This document shows positions 60,227 to 64,000 of a stretch of 64,000 nucleotides of DNA, piece after piece; the first letter of the stretch is position 1, and each line of letters begins with the position of its first letter. Location of the stretch: the NCBI GenBank assembly GCA_004295015.1, contig SHNE01000025.1:1-64000 (forward strand). Reading direction: 5' to 3'. A program made the position numbers and the translations under genes. The notes beneath the pieces were generated by a model. That model was not told where the DNA came from and made no database searches. It worked only from the letters and a program-made list of their open reading frames with translations. This DNA is from Bacteroidota bacterium. GTDB lineage: Bacteria > Bacteroidota > Bacteroidia > AKYH767-A > 2013-40CM-41-45.

Positions 60227-62881
60227 CTAATTTATAAAAAGCTTCCTTCTACAGAGGTTATTCCCATTCATCACAGTAAGAAAATAGATCCCGGGTCTTT
60301 GGTATAACGATTCATAAACCGGAATATCAAATGTTGATCCATCCACATTTAAAGAGAACTCCTTTTCAAAGAGCAGCTGACCTGAAAGGCTATATAATTT
60401 AGCAGAATATGCTCCTGCATCTTCACCCCTTACCAGGACACTCAAGCTACCGGAATGTTGTGTAATAAGCAGAGACATTATGTGATCATCAACATGAGCA
60501 CTTAATTCCATCCCGGCATTTCTTAATCGGTTAATTTCATTGCTATGTTCAAATCCAATTTCTTCTTCCTTGCAATTATTGCAATTGAATGCCATTGGTG
60601 AAATTGCATTGTTCCCTATTAACTCAAGTTGAAAGGTCAGGTCACTTGAACCTATTGAGCGGTTATGAACTTCCGCAGCAATGACATTTGTTCCGCTCAC
60701 GAAATTCCCGGGAGACAAAGTAAAATTTAACAAGGCACTGCCATCATCGCTACAAGTGGATGAGGCTAGAGTTGTGTAAGCAATCGCCCCGGAAGGCATG
60801 TTATTGCGATAAACTTCAATTCCGTTCACGTACACTACAATTCCATCATCACGTTTCAAGTTCATGGTGAAATCCTGAAATACAGAAGGATTCGGAATGC
60901 TTACCGTCTTTCGGAAATAATAGGTTATATGTCCTCCTGCAAGCGGAGTAGTATGTGGATTTTCAAATCCCAGAGCAGCTGAACCCTCAGCCCATGAAGC
61001 ATCGTTAAAAGATATAGACCTCCAGTTAGTGCCTTGATTGCTTCCATTATCCAAATACTTGAAACGATCATTTGTTGTAATAATTACACTTGCTTGATTA
61101 GACTGATTCTCCGGCTGATCAAAGGGAGCAAATTGGCGGAGACAATCTTTTTTGTAGGTCGAAGATTCTGTACTTTCAATGTCGCGGCACAGCCAAACAC
61201 GAACATTCATACTGTCAGGATACCTGTTAGAAATTGCCAGTCCTTCGACGTTAATATTTCCTGAAGGATTTGATAGTTCAATCTCCTTCCTCGTGTTGAA
61301 TTTTCTTGATGACCCTGAAATAGCTGAAGAAAGGTCAGTAAGTTCAATTGAATTCAGACCTATATTATGCAGGATATACATCAGGCCCGTGCTTCGATCA
61401 AATGCCAGATCACAGCTCTCTGATTTATTAGTAAAATATCTTCCCACATATGAAAAATTATTGCTCACATTAGGGTTCACATCGAACACCCATATTTGTC
61501 CAAGGTTTTGATGTGCAATAAATAACAGTCCTCCCATTCCGTTCACCGAAGTATAAGGCTGGCCGGTTCGTTCGCTAATAAATCCGGCAGCAATTAAAAA
61601 ACTATCCGGTACGAAAGCTATTCCTTCGGGACCTGTATTGCCCGTGTTAGTCATAATTGATGGCAATGAAAGAATATTCCAGCTATTGACTAATGTTGCA
61701 CTTGTAAATCCGGGAGTGTGAGAATATTTTCTAATCTCATAATAATTCTCATCGATTGTATAAAACTCATCTGCATTCAGATTCACTTGTGTAATTCCCT
61801 CCGGTCCACCCGGGATACTTAAGTTTGCCATCTGTGAAAAAGAATTCGTTTGGGTATTGTGCTGCAAGACGCGCAATCTGCCATCTCCATGAGACACCAA
61901 CAAAGTGTTCCTTACTCCGTTCCAAAACAAGCCGCTAAGTTCGGTCAATCCATTCGCATCCATGAGAGCTGTCAAATTATCCGCTTGCGACCATGCCTCG
62001 GCAGGCCAGGCAGTGAGTGGAGTGTTTGCAGACAATGTCGTAAATATTCCGGCTGAAGAAAATAATCCTGTTCCGGATGCGCAGATAGCCCGAACAATAA
62101 ACTCATAGGTTGTTGCTGTCTGTAGCCCGGTCAAACTTAGACTTGTTGAAGATGATACCAGTGGACCTGAAAATGCTTGTCCACTATTGAGAATTCTATA
62201 AGAAACTTCATAGGAAGAAGCACCACTAACAGCAGCCCAGGCAACTTGAGCGGAGCTGATGCTTTGATTGGTTGCAGTAAAAAAATTTGGGTCGGGAATA
62301 CCACAAGGCACTGCACTCGTCCCGTTAGCGATTAATTCAAGCTCAAAGGTGACATCACTCGATGATGTTGAATTGTTATGCACTTCAGCAGCTATAATAT
62401 TATTTCCATTCAGAAACAAATTTCCGGACAAGACAATACTCAACATGGAAGCTCCATCATCCGAACAAGCAGAGGAGGCTTTGGTATTATATGCAATTGA
62501 TCCGGAAGGCATGTTATTTCTGTACACTTCCGTACCATTGATGTAAACTACGATACCATCATCCCGTCTTATATTCATTTTAAAATCAGTAAAGGAAGCG
62601 GGATTAAAACTTACTGTCTTTCTGAAATAATAAGTAAGGCGTCCGGCTGTAATGGTGGTGGTGTTGACATTTCCAAATCCCAAGGAAGCATTAGCCAATG
62701 GCCATGATGTATCATTAAAAGACAGCCCCCTCCAGGAAGTGCCTTGATTAGAGCCGTTGTCCAAATACCGAAATTGTGCTGACTTTGCAATGATAGTGCT
62801 TGACTGGGAAAAACAAATGGTCGGGATAGAAATAAAAATCTGCAAAAGAACAATACAAATTTTTCCGATGAATTTAGTCAT
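60227..62881 (-). CDS. T9SS cargo: SdiA-regulated-like propeller between duplicated beta-sandwich domains
   Basis: An exported protein of 884 residues from the ATG at 62881; a Met ten residues upstream weakens the signal peptide (ends TICFSQ). Residues about 30-190 and 635-795 are two copies of one beta-sandwich domain, sharing 'YLDNGSNQGTxWRxxSFND', 'YYFRKTVS', 'RRDDGIVVYINGTEVYRNNM' and 'AAEVHN'. Between them lie a fibronectin III unit (about 195-285) and an SdiA-regulated/phytase-like propeller (about 290-625, 'LLVSHGDGRLRVLQHN', 'GPEGIAFVPDSFLIAAG'). A degenerate type A sorting domain ends the protein ('GIYFLTVMNGNNL'). The flanking domain occurs with Bacteroidota phosphatases and peptidases and may bind sugar. 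Confidence 0.86.
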   Translation of the reverse strand: MTKFIGKICIVLLQIFISIPTICFSQSSTIIAKSAQFRYLDNGSNQGTSWRGLSFNDTSWPLANASLGFGNVNTTTITAGRLTYYFRKTVSFNPASFTDFKMNIRRDDGIVVYINGTEVYRNNMPSGSIAYNTKASSACSDDGASMLSIVLSGNLFLNGNNIIAAEVHNNSTSSSDVTFELELIANGTSAVPCGIPDPNFFTATNQSISSAQVAWAAVSGASSYEVSYRILNSGQAFSGPLVSSSTSLSLTGLQTATTYEFIVRAICASGTGLFSSAGIFTTLSANTPLTAWPAEAWSQADNLTALMDANGLTELSGLFWNGVRNTLLVSHGDGRLRVLQHNTQTNSFSQMANLSIPGGPEGITQVNLNADEFYTIDENYYEIRKYSHTPGFTSATLVNSWNILSLPSIMTNTGNTGPEGIAFVPDSFLIAAGFISERTGQPYTSVNGMGGLLFIAHQNLGQIWVFDVNPNVSNNFSYVGRYFTNKSESCDLAFDRSTGLMYILHNIGLNSIELTDLSSAISGSSRKFNTRKEIELSNPSGNINVEGLAISNRYPDSMNVRVWLCRDIESTESSTYKKDCLRQFAPFDQPENQSNQASVIITTNDRFKYLDNGSNQGTNWRSISFNDASWAEGSAALGFENPHTTPLAGGHITYYFRKTVSIPNPSVFQDFTMNLKRDDGIVVYVNGIEVYRNNMPSGAIAYTTLASSTCSDDGSALLNFTLSPGNFVSGTNVIAAEVHNRSIGSSDLTFQLELIGNNAISPMAFNCNNCKEEEIGFEHSNEINRLRNAGMELSAHVDDHIMSLLITQHSGSLSVLVRGEDAGAYSAKLYSLSGQLLFEKEFSLNVDGSTFDIPVYESLYQRPGIYFLTVMNGNNLCRRKLFIN

Positions 62882-63338
62882 GATATATATACATTGATAA
62901 AGTTGATACAATTAATAAATGCCGGTTATATTAATTTCGGATGCGTCTAAGAAATCCATTCAAAAACAAGAGTGCATTGAACTATTTAACATATGCTAAA
63001 CGGAAAATCATTAAACGACGGATAAAATTAAAATAATTAATTGAGCTACAAAATAAATTAATAAATTATCCCAAAACCCCCTATTTATAAGCATTTCAAG
63101 GGATTTACCTTGCATTGGTCGACTTCAGAAATAAAACTATTTGCATGGTTTATTATGTCATCATCTATGCTACTTATGTTGTCTTTTAGTTTCTATCACA
63201 CCGGCGAAATCACAAACGAAAAAAAAATAAATTCAGAAATATTCTATTCCCAAATTGGGAGAATAAGACCACAAACAATTTAAAGTGAAAATAAAATTAG
63301 GGAGAATGAATGATGCAGCAAAAAATCCAAATCAAAAA
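62882..63338. other. 457-bp intergenic region with a probable terminator hairpin
   Basis: TCCCAA (63248-63253) and TTGGGA (63255-63260), extended by TATT/AATA with one bulge, form a hairpin at 63246-63265. In the minus direction it is followed by a T-rich stretch and a run of nine T, which suits termination of the 63339 gene. The rest should contain the promoter of the 62881 gene; no gene was recognised. Confidence 0.45.
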
Positions 63339-64000
63339 TCAATAATGCACCGTCACCGTACCAATAAAAATATGTTGCTTGCCGAAGACATCTGCCACCC
63401 TCGCTCGCCAGACATAAACATCCTGCTGAACTTTTTCGCCATCGAGAGTGCCATCCCACTGACATGAAGAAGACATTCCTTCATTGCCATAAACATCCCA
63501 TGGAATGTTTGATCCTTCCTGATGACAAGTCCATATTTGCAATCCCCAGCGATCGTAAATCCACATGTCATAAGCCCGGATACCCATTCCTTTTGCATAG
63601 AACAAATCATTCCGGTGATTTCCATTAGGTGTGATGGCATTCGGAGTGAAGAAAGTGAACTCAGGATTAATTTCGACAGGCTTTCGGATTGAATCGACAC
63701 AACCATGTTCCGTCTTCACAACAAGGGATGCGACAAATTGGTAAAAATCATTCGATATCGAAGAAGCATAAGAATACGTTTCAACAGGCCCGCCATTAAA
63801 CGTAGCAGAACCATCACCAAAATTCCAAGTCCACTCAACAACACCGGCGGATGACTGATCCTTGAAGGTAATATTCGGTGAGTTATATCCAATGACCTCA
63901 GAACTCAGTTCAAAATCCGCTTTTGGAAGTGGATATACTTTAATATAATCCTTGAACGACCTGTGCCCTATGCAGCCATAGTCACTCACAACAGTAAGTA
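63339..64000 (-). CDS. C-terminal part of a PKD-containing T9SS type B cargo (truncated by window edge)
   Basis: The frame is open to the right edge of the window, so the gene begins outside it; the GTG at 63989 is an internal codon. The visible 220 residues show the end of an SprB-like unit, a PKD domain ('ADFELSSEVIGYN', 'VVEWTWNFGDGSA') and a gliding-type sorting domain ('FFTPNAITPNGNHRNDLFY', 'YDRWGLQIW', 'CQWDGTLDGEKVQQDVYVW', 'HIFIGTVTVHY'). The position normally read 'NGDGVND' is 'NGNHRND' here. Surface adhesin or gliding-associated function is likely. The stop TAA is at 63339-63341. Confidence 0.9.
   Translation of the reverse strand, partial: LTVVSDYGCIGHRSFKDYIKVYPLPKADFELSSEVIGYNSPNITFKDQSSAGVVEWTWNFGDGSATFNGGPVETYSYASSISNDFYQFVASLVVKTEHGCVDSIRKPVEINPEFTFFTPNAITPNGNHRNDLFYAKGMGIRAYDMWIYDRWGLQIWTCHQEGSNIPWDVYGNEGMSSSCQWDGTLDGEKVQQDVYVWRARVADVFGKQHIFIGTVTVHY

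Noticed and set aside
1-64000. tRNA, rRNA or phage genes
   Set aside because: The intergenic regions were read on both strands by eye and none showed a cloverleaf T-loop, ribosomal sequence or phage structural gene; a covariance search would be needed to exclude small RNAs.

Overview
The window is AT-rich chromosomal DNA of a member of the Bacteroidota. Evidence: at least twelve secreted proteins carry type IX secretion (T9SS) C-terminal sorting domains, ten of type A (YPNP-like opening, ending in a short basic strand) and two of type B (gliding-type, xPNxxTPNGDG). There is also an ECF sigma/FecR/STN regulatory locus, a SusC-like TonB-dependent receptor, PF14905-like outer-membrane beta-barrel machinery and TAnnTTTG-like promoter elements. 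No ribosomal, tRNA, CRISPR or phage genes were seen. The genus cannot be told from the sequence alone.

Layout. 1-404: tail of an unrecognised ORF, a 77-bp repeat and a hairpin. 404-4125: housekeeping and regulatory genes (RecQ helicase, DUF493 protein, S4 RNA-binding protein, AraC-type regulator). 4194-23867: mostly exported proteins, namely a propeller-like cargo, a lamin-tail/CotH cargo, a lipoprotein, a 1,696-residue propeller/Ig protein with a dockerin-like tail, a choice-of-anchor L type B cargo, a small cargo and a PNGase F-like glycosidase. Among them lie a DUF4332 protein and a cNMP-binding/SpoIIE-type phosphatase. 24065-24221: the second, inverted copy of the 77-bp repeat and further structured repeat DNA. 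24369-31197: an ECF sigma regulon of five genes in three transcription units that share one promoter motif. 31211-35475: a PQQ-dependent sugar dehydrogenase lipoprotein and a FDPNDK-type cargo. 35548-38538: an O-antigen ligase-like/Wzz-like pair. 39146-45576: a giant multidomain cargo and a MORN-repeat protein. 45660-64000 (all minus strand): two CotH/lamin-tail cargos, one of them with a 15-unit repeat array, a propeller-like cargo, an outer-membrane beta-barrel protein, a propeller cargo flanked by duplicated beta-sandwich domains and the end of a type B cargo.

How it works together. The region encodes mostly cell-surface and secreted proteins. The clearest functional unit is the ECF module. 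Three sites with GGGG-N16-TGTC lie upstream of the sigma/FecR/STN operon, a DUF2807 lipoprotein gene and a TonB-dependent receptor gene, and nowhere else that I found, which argues for an autoregulated envelope regulon. Its STN domain sits not on the receptor but on a protein with LA_2272-like surface repeats, so the signal-receiving arrangement differs from the classical FecA type. Other points of note are three exported CotH-fold kinase homologues, a higher-order three-unit periodicity in the largest repeat array, a PNGase F homologue with one active-site substitution, and the inverted 77-bp repeats 24 kb apart.
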